Source of the DNA: Clostridia bacterium
Lineage (GTDB): Bacteria > Bacillota > Clostridia > Christensenellales > Borkfalkiaceae
NCBI GenBank assembly: GCA_017625565.1
Contig: JAGAKN010000005.1
Location: forward strand, 1-44,638
Length of the DNA: 44,638 nt
Direction: 5' to 3'
Shown here: positions 15,866 through 22,755 of the stretch, in pieces
Position numbering within the stretch: the first letter of the stretch is position 1
Layout of the letters: the number at the start of each line of letters is the position of its first letter
Notes under the pieces: generated by a model
The model's input: the letters and a program-made list of their open reading frames with translations, nothing else
Told to the model about the DNA's origin: nothing
Database searches by the model: none
Made by a program: the position numbers and the translations under genes

Positions 15866-16717
15866 TTAGTCCTTTTCGTATGCAATCGGCGCGAAAATCG
15901 TATACCCGATTACGAGTTTCCCCGAGCTAACGACGTTCGCCCAGCTATCATCCGTTGCGCCTGCGTACACGTCTACCGTGTCTGCGTTAAGCGCTACCGA
16001 CGACGTCAAACCATATTGTGCTACAACTTCCGCATAACCCGTTGTTCTGATGGCAATCAACGCTTCGTTGATCTTCGACATCAAGGCATTGTTTCCTTTC
16101 TTCGCTGCGATCCCATAGCTTTCTTCCGCGAATACCAAACCGTCTACGATTTGCATTTTCGACGCGTAATCGCCCGTCGACGTGTAATATCCTGCCATAA
16201 CCGAGTCGATTACCGCAACGTCCGCTTCGCCTTTGTCTAACTTCATAAGCGCGTCAAGTTGGCTGGGTGCTACGACGTATTCAGCGCCAAGGTCTTGATC
16301 TTGAACAACCGATTCCCCTGCAGAGCCCGTTTCCGCCGTCATGATTGCGTCCGCCATGCTTTCTTTCGTCGTGTACTTTTCTGCGTCCGATTTCATAATA
16401 ACCGCAACTTGTTTGTTGTAAAGATAGGGGACAGAAATACACATTTCTGCAGAGCGTTCTTCCGTGATCGTCATGCCGTTCCAAACCAAATCTAACGTAC
16501 CGTCCGCGAGTTTTGCTTCCTTCGTGCTCCAGTCGATTTCTACGAATTCTACTTCCAAATCTACGTCGTACGTTTCGTTTAAGTACGCAACCGTCTTTTT
16601 GGCAAGGTCGATATCGAAACCGATCAATTCCTTGTCGTCCTTCTTACAAGACGTAAACGCGAATGCGCTCAACGCCGCCAATGCAACACTTGCTACTTTC
16701 ATTCCTGCTTTTTTCAT
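15866..16717 (-). CDS. Amino acid ABC transporter substrate-binding lipoprotein, apparently circularly permuted
   Basis: 283 aa with a lipoprotein signal peptide (hydrophobic residues 8-21, lipobox FTSC with C24). Family features are GFDIDLAKK, NGMTITEERS (substrate arginine) and VAVIDSVMA (substrate aspartate). The expected first strand of the SBP_bac_3 fold, of the form GKLVIGYTIFAPIAYEKD, is absent after the lipobox and is instead found as the last 18 residues. The mature chain starts CKKDDKELIGFDID, exactly where the canonical chain would continue. A linker (about residues 245-265) joins the old end to the moved strand. No frameshift is needed. It is the first gene of the operon. Function is likely normal amino acid capture. 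Confidence 0.9.
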   Translation of the reverse strand: MKKAGMKVASVALAALSAFAFTSCKKDDKELIGFDIDLAKKTVAYLNETYDVDLEVEFVEIDWSTKEAKLADGTLDLVWNGMTITEERSAEMCISVPYLYNKQVAVIMKSDAEKYTTKESMADAIMTAETGSAGESVVQDQDLGAEYVVAPSQLDALMKLDKGEADVAVIDSVMAGYYTSTGDYASKMQIVDGLVFAEESYGIAAKKGNNALMSKINEALIAIRTTGYAEVVAQYGLTSSVALNADTVDVYAGATDDSWANVVSSGKLVIGYTIFAPIAYEKD

Positions 16718-16752
16718 AATCTATGATCTCCTTAAAAAATGTTTTTACTTTT

Positions 16753-16809
16753 GCACTTCATCTCGCTGAAGTGATTGTGATAGTATTATACTTCATTTCA
16801 CTAAAGTTG
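16753..16809 (-). promoter_or_regulatory. Pair of related imperfect palindromes (operators) at the transporter promoter
   Basis: CACTTCATCTCGCTGAAGTG (16753-16772) and the related TACTTCATTTCACTAAAGTT (about 16789-16808) share ACTTCAtyTCrCTrAAGT at 15 of 20 positions. The first is a perfect dyad ACTTCA-N6-TGAAGT just downstream of the -10; the second lies between -10 and -35. They are placed to repress transcription. The co-encoded TrpR/YerC-like protein is the obvious candidate binder. Confidence 0.65.
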
Positions 16810-16813
16810 TAAA
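16785..16813 (-). promoter_or_regulatory. Promoter of the amino acid ABC transporter operon
   Basis: On the minus strand TTTACA (16808-16813), spacer 17, TATAAT (16785-16790). It is about 68 bases upstream of the binding-protein start codon, which has AAGGAG in front. Confidence 0.85.
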
Positions 16814-16917
16814 GCGTTTTTCATAGGTTTTTCAAAAAAAATTAAAAAAAATTTTTCGTTTTTTTGATTTTGGGCTTAAAAAAATTAAAAAATTGCGAAA
16901 GAGAGGGGTTCATATCA

Positions 16918-16946
16918 TTGTAAAATGCAAAAAAATTTGTTATAAT
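16918..16946 (+). promoter_or_regulatory. Promoter of purC
   Basis: TTGTAA (16918-16923), 17-base spacer, TATAAT (16941-16946). The leader is about 80 bases. AAAGAGG precedes the ATG. Confidence 0.8.
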
Positions 16947-17031
16947 AATGCTTGTGAAAGTTGCTATATATAATAATGTATAGGGAACGACGAAAAAAAC
17001 GAAGAAAATTTTTTATAAAAGAGGTTTTGAT

Positions 17032-17715
17032 ATGGAAAAATTGTACACAGGAAAGACGAAAGACGTTTACAAGTTGGAAAACGGCAACGTATTGTTGAAG
17101 TTCAAGGACGATTGCACGGGCAAAGACGGGGTTTTTGATCCGGGTGAAAACGCGGTAGGGCTTACGATTGAAGGGATCGGTAAAGCGAACTTGAAATCGT
17201 CGGTGTATTATTTCGAAAAATTAAAGGAAGCGGGGATTAAAACGCATTACGTTTCCGCGGACGTAGAAAACGCGACGATGGAAGTACTTCCTGCAACCGT
17301 ATTCGGGCACGGGTTGGAAGTGATTTGCCGTTTGGTTGCTACGGGTAGTTTTATCCGCAGATACGGCGAATATATCGAAAACGGTACGCCCCTTGCAGGT
17401 GGATACGTAGAATGTACCTTTAAAAACGACGAAAAGGGCGATCCGTTGGTGACGGCGGAAGGGCTTGCAGCGCTTGGGGTTATGAGCATGGAAATGTTCA
17501 ACTCTATGAAAGAACAAACGCTCAAGATTACGAAAGTCGTTGCGGACGATTTGAAGACGCTTGGGTTGGATCTTTGGGATATCAAGTTTGAATTCGGTTA
17601 TAACAACGGCGAAGTTATTTTGATCGACGAAATCGCTTCGGGGAATATGCGCGTTTACAAAGACGGCAAGATCGTTGAACCTGTCGAATTGACCAAACTC
17701 ATCAACGAAAGATAA
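17032..17715 (+). CDS. purC: Phosphoribosylaminoimidazole-succinocarboxamide synthase (SAICAR synthetase)
   Basis: 227 aa, full length for bacterial PurC. It joins aspartate to CAIR with ATP in purine synthesis, in the cytosol. Recognisable are the opening [25 protein letters not shown], the signature around [16 protein letters not shown], and the C-terminal [25 protein letters not shown]. It stands alone with its own promoter and terminator rather than in a pur operon. Confidence 0.97.
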   Translation: MEKLYTGKTKDVYKLENGNVLLKFKDDCTGKDGVFDPGENAVGLTIEGIGKANLKSSVYYFEKLKEAGIKTHYVSADVENATMEVLPATVFGHGLEVICRLVATGSFIRRYGEYIENGTPLAGGYVECTFKNDEKGDPLVTAEGLAALGVMSMEMFNSMKEQTLKITKVVADDLKTLGLDLWDIKFEFGYNNGEVILIDEIASGNMRVYKDGKIVEPVELTKLINER

Positions 17716-17731
17716 GAAAAACACGATAAAA

Positions 17732-17761
17732 AATCACCTGCTACGGCAGGTGATTTTTTTG
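17732..17761 (+). terminator. Bidirectional terminator between purC and the APC permease
   Basis: Perfect 10-bp stem AATCACCTGC (17732-17741) with its complement (17746-17755), loop TACG, flanked by A-run and T-run, so it can stop both convergent transcripts. Confidence 0.93.
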
Positions 17762-17777
17762 TTTGTGGTTTTTTGAA

Positions 17778-19256
17778 TTATACTCCGTCGGGCAGACTTT
17801 CGTTTAAATTGCCTAAAACAATATGCTTACGTTGTTTGATATAGAATGCGATGCCAAGGACGATCCAAATCCCGAGCATGAGATAGCTTTGCCAACAGAA
17901 ATGTACGCCGTCCAAGCCAGGGATAGGGATAAGTTGTAAGACGATAAACGCAAGGGAGAACGTTGCGCCCAAGATCGCAAATGCCATCAACAACTTGCTC
18001 CCATCCTTGTCGCGCTTTAAGGTCACGCAGGTAGAAAGGCTTGTGAATAAGAATCCGATGGACGCGCCGATCGCGCTCATATCCACGAACCAACCCAGCG
18101 CTTCTCTACCGAGTACAGGGCCCGAAAGGGAGATGATGATACAGAAGAGAATGGCGTTTTTCGGAGTGCCGTGCTTTTCGTCGATTTTCCCGAACAACTT
18201 GGGTAAATACCCGTCTTTGCTCATCGAATACATCAAACGGGACGATGCCAAATAAAAGCCCATAATCCCCGATAAAACGGCGCAACTGACGCCGACGCCG
18301 ATCAGGACTTTCCCGAATGGACCAAGCAGTTTTTCCGCCGCCACGAGCAAGAGCCAAGGCGTGCCTTCCGCATCTACGATTAAGTCGGGCCAGTTTTCCA
18401 AAGCCGCTGCCGCGATGGTGTTGTTCGTAATATATACGAACGCACCGAACGAGATGGCAATGATCATAATAAAAATAATCTTTTTATAGGAGAACTTGAA
18501 TTCTTCCGCGGCTTGGGGAATGGTATCAAAGCCAACGAACGCCCAAGGCGCAATCGCAAACGTCGCCAAAATACTGCTTGCGATGCCCGAGTCCTTGATC
18601 GCGTGTTCGGAAGAGTACGCTCCTGCTTGGATCGCCGCTTCCTTATCAAAGCCCCAAACGGGGGACATGTTATCGAGCGTCGCGTGGGAAGAAACAAGCC
18701 CCGAAACGAACAACGAGAAAACGGAGACTACTAAAAGAACGGTCAAAATCGTTTGGACGAACGCCGCTTTTTTGACGCCGAAAATATTCAAAACGCCGAA
18801 TAGGATTAGGATCGCGGAGGCGACGATAATCTCGCCCAGCCAAACTTCAAAGCCGGCAATCGAGTAATGGAAACCCCATTTCAAAACGTCGCCGAAAATC
18901 CCGTCCACGATCAAGCCGATCGCGGTGGAGTTCATCGGTACGTTGGTTAAGTACGCCGCAACGAGAAACCAACCGCAAATGAACGCGGCGCGCTTACCAA
19001 AACATGCTTTGGTAAAGGTGAATTCCCCGCCGGCTTTGGGGTGTTTGGGTACCATATACGCATAGGAAAAGGCGATGATAACCATCGTCAACGCGCCGAG
19101 CACCATAGCGATTGCTGTGCCTGCTACCCCAGAGTTAGGCAAAAATTTCTTGCCCGGGTTAATAAACGAGCCCCAGCCGATAATACAGCCGAACGCCAAA
19201 GCCCATACGCTTAACGGAGAGAGTTGCTTTCGTAAAGCAGGTTTCTTTTGTTCCAT
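17778..19256 (-). CDS. APC-family amino acid/amine permease
   Basis: 492 aa with about 12 hydrophobic segments. The APC signature is near the start (LSVWALAFGCIIGWGSFINPG), with further family features FVGFDTIPQAAEEF and a SSRLMYSMSKDGYLP stretch. It imports a small amine or amino acid in exchange for protons or another solute. It lies 30 bases downstream of the LicC-like gene with AAGGAG in front, so the two are likely one transcript. This suggests uptake of the compound activated by LicC, for example choline or ethanolamine; the substrate is an inference from context. Confidence 0.9.
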   Translation of the reverse strand: MEQKKPALRKQLSPLSVWALAFGCIIGWGSFINPGKKFLPNSGVAGTAIAMVLGALTMVIIAFSYAYMVPKHPKAGGEFTFTKACFGKRAAFICGWFLVAAYLTNVPMNSTAIGLIVDGIFGDVLKWGFHYSIAGFEVWLGEIIVASAILILFGVLNIFGVKKAAFVQTILTVLLVVSVFSLFVSGLVSSHATLDNMSPVWGFDKEAAIQAGAYSSEHAIKDSGIASSILATFAIAPWAFVGFDTIPQAAEEFKFSYKKIIFIMIIAISFGAFVYITNNTIAAAALENWPDLIVDAEGTPWLLLVAAEKLLGPFGKVLIGVGVSCAVLSGIMGFYLASSRLMYSMSKDGYLPKLFGKIDEKHGTPKNAILFCIIISLSGPVLGREALGWFVDMSAIGASIGFLFTSLSTCVTLKRDKDGSKLLMAFAILGATFSLAFIVLQLIPIPGLDGVHFCWQSYLMLGIWIVLGIAFYIKQRKHIVLGNLNESLPDGV

Positions 19257-19286
19257 AGAAGTATACTCCTTATTGTATCATATATA

Positions 19287-20171
19287 TTATACGTCGTACG
19301 TTTTATCGATGGCTTTCAATTCTCTAAACGTATCGATTTCTACGATATCTTCGTCATAGCAGGGCTTGACGGCGACTTGGTATTTGTCTTTGCAGACAGC
19401 CATGGGTACTTGTTCCCAGTATTTTTCTTTACCGCCTGGCATATCGTAAACTTCCTGCAAATCGGTGGCGAGTTTATGCCCGTCCGCTTCGTTCCAGTAG
19501 GAAATGCCGACCATTTGCCAACAATCCAACCCCCCGACTTTTTGTTCGGTGATAATCCCGTCTTTCACTTCGAAACACCAGTCGTCGGTGCGATCTTTTT
19601 TGATTGCTAAGAAATCGGACGTGTAGTGGTATTTTGTGATAATCTTAGGGTTGGAAATCAACAAATCCGCTTCGAAAACGTAGGCGTTGGACAACAACTG
19701 TTTCGCGCGGAGCGCCGAAGAAATGTTATTTGCTTCGTTGTAAAGGGGATTGTCCAGGAATTTCAACGTCGGGTATTTATATAACAGCTGGTCGAATTGT
19801 TCCGCCAAATATCCGCGCACGATATAAATTTCGTGGATGCCTGCATCTAAACATGCGTCGATCAAACCGTCGATAATCCGCTTGCCGTTGATCCGAACGA
19901 GCGGTTTTGGGGTGTTCAGCGTAATCGGTACGAGCCTTGATCCAAACCCAGCCGCGATAAAAATTGCCCGTTTTGCGCGGTAGGGCTCTAAAGCGTCAAT
20001 GCCTTTCGGTGTAATTTCCCCGTCGACGAGATAGCCCGCCGAAGTTAATTCTTTTACCGCTTTATTCACCGTGCCGAGTGAGTAGCCTGTTTTTTCTTCC
20101 AACTCTCTTTGAGAAAGTTTATCATCCGTCAACGCAACGAGTACGTCGAACTGTTTTTTTGTTAAAACCAT
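19287..20171 (-). CDS. Winged-helix plus LicC-like nucleotidyltransferase fusion (CTP:phosphocholine cytidylyltransferase-like)
   Basis: 294 aa. Residues 1-60 form a winged helix (LTKKQFDVLVALTDDKLSQ, then LEEKTGYSLGTVNKAVKEL). From about residue 68 comes the nucleotidyltransferase with GFGSRLVPITLNTPKPLV. The middle and end track pneumococcal LicC (YLAEQFD, NNISSALRAK, FEADLLI, GISYWN, YWEQVPMAV, VEIDTFRELK). LicC makes CDP-choline from phosphocholine for teichoic acid decoration. The DNA-binding part suggests that it also controls transcription, perhaps its own. It has its own promoter with TTGAAC boxes and precedes the permease gene. Another nucleotidyl substrate such as phosphoethanolamine is possible. 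Confidence 0.87.
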   Translation of the reverse strand: MVLTKKQFDVLVALTDDKLSQRELEEKTGYSLGTVNKAVKELTSAGYLVDGEITPKGIDALEPYRAKRAIFIAAGFGSRLVPITLNTPKPLVRINGKRIIDGLIDACLDAGIHEIYIVRGYLAEQFDQLLYKYPTLKFLDNPLYNEANNISSALRAKQLLSNAYVFEADLLISNPKIITKYHYTSDFLAIKKDRTDDWCFEVKDGIITEQKVGGLDCWQMVGISYWNEADGHKLATDLQEVYDMPGGKEKYWEQVPMAVCKDKYQVAVKPCYDEDIVEIDTFRELKAIDKTYDV

Positions 20172-20214
20172 ACGAACTCCTTTTGTTCTAATTTTTCTTT
20201 TGGAATACCGTTTT

Positions 20215-20270
20215 TTGAACGGTCTATTTACAAAAAACTAAAAAATAAAGGTATTTTTATACAAAATACC
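20215..20270 (-). promoter_or_regulatory. Leader hairpins upstream of the LicC-like gene
   Basis: In the 5' leader, GGTATTTT (20250-20257) pairs with AAAATACC (20263-20270), followed on the minus strand by a T-rich run. A second small hairpin CCGTT-TTTTG-AACGG covers 20209-20223. The first could act as a weak attenuator. Confidence 0.45.
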
Positions 20271-20288
20271 CTTACTTTATTTCATTTA

Positions 20289-20325
20289 TTGAACACATTA
20301 TACCATGTTTTGAACACAAAAGCAA
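20289..20325 (-). promoter_or_regulatory. Promoter of licC-like/permease unit with paired TTGAACACA boxes
   Basis: On the minus strand TTGCTT (20320-20325), 17-base spacer, TATAAT (20297-20302). TTGAACACA occurs at 20289-20297 and 20310-20318, exactly 21 bases apart (two helical turns) and on either side of the -10. A third TTGAAC is at 20215-20220. This suits an autoregulatory winged-helix protein. Confidence 0.7.
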
Positions 20326-20353
20326 GTGTTTTGTTATTCAAAACGAAAATAGT

Positions 20354-20617
20354 TTATGCGTTTTCTGCATTTTCTTCCGTTTCTGCCATGGCAACTTCTT
20401 CTTGCGCCGTTTCGGTGGAAGGTTCGTCGTTGATTACCAAATCTTCTTCGACTTCTTTGTTTGCGTTTTCATCCAAGTGCAATACTTTTTGCGCGCCTTT
20501 TTTCAGTTTGCGCCAAATGATGATGAAGATTGCGCCACCGGCAACTGCAATCGCCGTGATCGAAGAGAGCAACGCCGTCGTAGCGGCAGGGTCAATGTAG
20601 AGTAAATTTGTTAACAT
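20354..20617 (-). CDS. Small single-span membrane protein with acidic tail
   Basis: 87 aa. A short outside segment (MLTNLLYIDPAATTALLSS) leads to one membrane span (ITAIAVAGGAIFIIIW), a basic stretch RKLKKGAQK, and a long glutamate-rich tail, so the C-terminus is probably cytoplasmic. ATG 20617 is preferred (GAGGT upstream); ATG 20632 overlaps the stop of the previous gene and would add five residues. It is the last gene of the LtaS/YidC-TagF unit. I recognise no named family. It may be a partner or anchor of that machinery. Confidence 0.75.
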   Translation of the reverse strand: MLTNLLYIDPAATTALLSSITAIAVAGGAIFIIIWRKLKKGAQKVLHLDENANKEVEEDLVINDEPSTETAQEEVAMAETEENAENA

Positions 20618-20628
20618 AATTATATACC

Positions 20629-22725
20629 TCATTTTTTATTTTTTTTCTTTTGTGAGAGCGCGTGCAAGATATATTCCGCGCCTGCTTTTGCCGCGCACCC
20701 GTGGTTGAAGACGTGGTTCTTTTCCGTTTCTTCAATGATTTCGCGGTAATGTTCCGCATTGTCGAACAATCCGCGCAATGTTTCCGCTAAATTGCACACG
20801 TCTTCCTTGTCTATAGCAACGCCGATTTGATTTCGCAAAGAAATTTCCACGGGCGTTAAGCCGATTTTCGTATAGTTGGGGTTGGGGCATTTCATCTTGG
20901 TGTTGACGAATACCGCAGGGCGCTTGGTGGCGAAACAAAATTCCGTTGCCACGCCCGACCAGTCGGTGATCAATACGTCGGACGAATAGATGGATTTGTT
21001 CTTAGAGAAGTTCATTTCAAACGATAACTTGTTTTCGTCATAATCGGCGTAGCGTTTGATCAATTCGTCCATCGCCGAGCCAAACCGTTTCACGTATTCG
21101 GGGTGGGGGCGAACGATGATTTTGTATTCGTCGGAGTACAACGCTTTGATGATATCGTCTATACACGAATCCAACAAATTATCTTCCTGCCACGACGGCG
21201 CGATGAGTACTTCTTTAACGCCCGTTTCCGTCTTTTCCGCGTTGGCTTTTCTGCCTTCTTCTTCCAACATATCTGCCAAAGGATACCCGAAACGAACCAA
21301 CGTTTTCGCTTTTAAGTTATAGACTTTTTCAATTTCTCGCAATTCCTTTTCCACGTGCGGACCGACGCAGAATACGGTGTCGAACGCGTCGAACGCGCCT
21401 TCGCGGAAACTCATATGCACGCTCATCATATCGTGGGGTACGTACACGTACTCGATATCCGATTTGATAAACGAGCGTTTTAAGTAGTACTTATTGAGAT
21501 CGGGCGTCGTCATCACGAACATATCCGTTTCGATCAGCATCATAAGCGTTGCCGTTTTTTTCAAGGACACGTAGTAGGGTTTGATACGCGGTTGTTCTTT
21601 TGCGACTTCGAAAATCACGTCGTTGGGATCGTTGGTAATGTAGTGAATGGAAAGGTTGGAACGCGCCAACAGCTCGGCGATTAGATCCTTATAATATTTA
21701 TAGAAACCGCCTTTTTCCGAATAGAATACGACGTGTTTATTGACGATTTTCTTAAAGCGTTTGAGATCGGCTTTTTCGCGTTGTTTGTTCGCGCGGTAAG
21801 CTTCGCTTTTCTTGTCTTCTTGCCCAAAGGCTTTCATATTCGCGAGCGCGATACGGCTTTCTTCCAAAGCTTCGTAGTCCACGTATTTTTTCGGGTTGAT
21901 TGCAACGTTTAAAAGGTACATTTGCACGATGGAGAACAGGTTGCTCGCAATCCAGTACAAAGCAATCCCGATCGGCACGCCCAAGCCCAAATACAAGGAC
22001 AACGCGATACTGATCGCCATAATCCCGTATTTATTCAATTTCCCTTGTTCGTGTTGTAAAACGTTGGAAAGGTTTTGCGTATGGCAGAGTAGCCACGACG
22101 ACGCGCCCGCTAAAATCGGAACGATCGTGTACCAACCCCAAGTGTCGGTGGGGACGGTGGACAAATGCAATCCTAAGAAATGCAAATCGAACGCACCGAC
22201 CTTACTCGACAACCGCGCCATGACGGCAGGATCGACGCCTGCAACGACCGTTTGTGCGTTGAGTTCCCCTGTTTGGAAAGCTTCGACCAACGCGAGCTGG
22301 AAAGACGACGACGAAGTGTTCACGCCGAGATATTCCGCGATTGCCCGAACGTCCGAACTCGATACCCCGAATAAATACGTCAAGGGGTGGTAGATGATAT
22401 GTACCACGCCGAGCAACAAAACGATTTGTAAAATGAGCGGAATCATCGAGAGCATCGGATGATAGTGTTCCCGTTTGAACAGTTTTAATTGTTCTTCCGC
22501 GATCAAATCGGTGTTGCCGTGGTTTTTGACTTTTAATTGATTGATTTCAGGTTGCAATTTGACCATTTGGATAGAGTTTTTCTGTATCCAAATGGAAACG
22601 GGCAACAACACGATTTTTGTGGCAAGGGTGAACAATAAAATTGCCAAACCGTAGTCTTTGACCAAGAGCCAACACCATTTCATAAGGTATCCGAGCGGGA
22701 TACACATATAGTCCATAATATCCAT
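20629..22725 (-). CDS. Fusion of YidC/Oxa1 membrane insertase and TagF-like CDP-glycerol glycerophosphotransferase
   Basis: 698 aa. Residues 1 to about 290 are a YidC core: TLATKIVLLPVSIW with a lysine where Bacillus SpoIIIJ has its conserved arginine, EEQLKLFKREHYHPM, IPLILQIVLLLGV, and the last spans up to LNVAINPKKY. A charged linker (about 290-325) follows. Then comes a CDP-glycerol:poly(glycerophosphate) transferase domain: VPHDMMSVHM, IAPSWQEDNLLD, IIVRPHPEY, and SSDVLITDWSGVATEF, the substrate-binding signature. It would place a polymerase domain on the cytoplasmic face of an insertase. It lies 30 bases after the LtaS-like gene and overlaps the next small gene. No frameshift separates the halves. 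Confidence 0.92.
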   Translation of the reverse strand: MDIMDYMCIPLGYLMKWCWLLVKDYGLAILLFTLATKIVLLPVSIWIQKNSIQMVKLQPEINQLKVKNHGNTDLIAEEQLKLFKREHYHPMLSMIPLILQIVLLLGVVHIIYHPLTYLFGVSSSDVRAIAEYLGVNTSSSSFQLALVEAFQTGELNAQTVVAGVDPAVMARLSSKVGAFDLHFLGLHLSTVPTDTWGWYTIVPILAGASSWLLCHTQNLSNVLQHEQGKLNKYGIMAISIALSLYLGLGVPIGIALYWIASNLFSIVQMYLLNVAINPKKYVDYEALEESRIALANMKAFGQEDKKSEAYRANKQREKADLKRFKKIVNKHVVFYSEKGGFYKYYKDLIAELLARSNLSIHYITNDPNDVIFEVAKEQPRIKPYYVSLKKTATLMMLIETDMFVMTTPDLNKYYLKRSFIKSDIEYVYVPHDMMSVHMSFREGAFDAFDTVFCVGPHVEKELREIEKVYNLKAKTLVRFGYPLADMLEEEGRKANAEKTETGVKEVLIAPSWQEDNLLDSCIDDIIKALYSDEYKIIVRPHPEYVKRFGSAMDELIKRYADYDENKLSFEMNFSKNKSIYSSDVLITDWSGVATEFCFATKRPAVFVNTKMKCPNPNYTKIGLTPVEISLRNQIGVAIDKEDVCNLAETLRGLFDNAEHYREIIEETEKNHVFNHGCAAKAGAEYILHALSQKKKNKK

Positions 22726-22755
22726 AGTAAAATCCTTTTATCGTAGTCGTTTCGT

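Larger units (their letters stand above)
16718..17031. other. 314-bp divergent intergenic region
   Basis: Holds the promoter and paired palindromes of the minus-strand transporter operon on the left and the purC promoter on the right, separated by a very AT-rich stretch (about 16820-16900). No gene and no clear purine riboswitch fold were seen. Confidence 0.6.

Noticed and set aside
16947..17031. Possible purine riboswitch in the purC leader
   Set aside because: The leader is short and AT-rich, and I could not find the three-helix core or the conserved loop bases.
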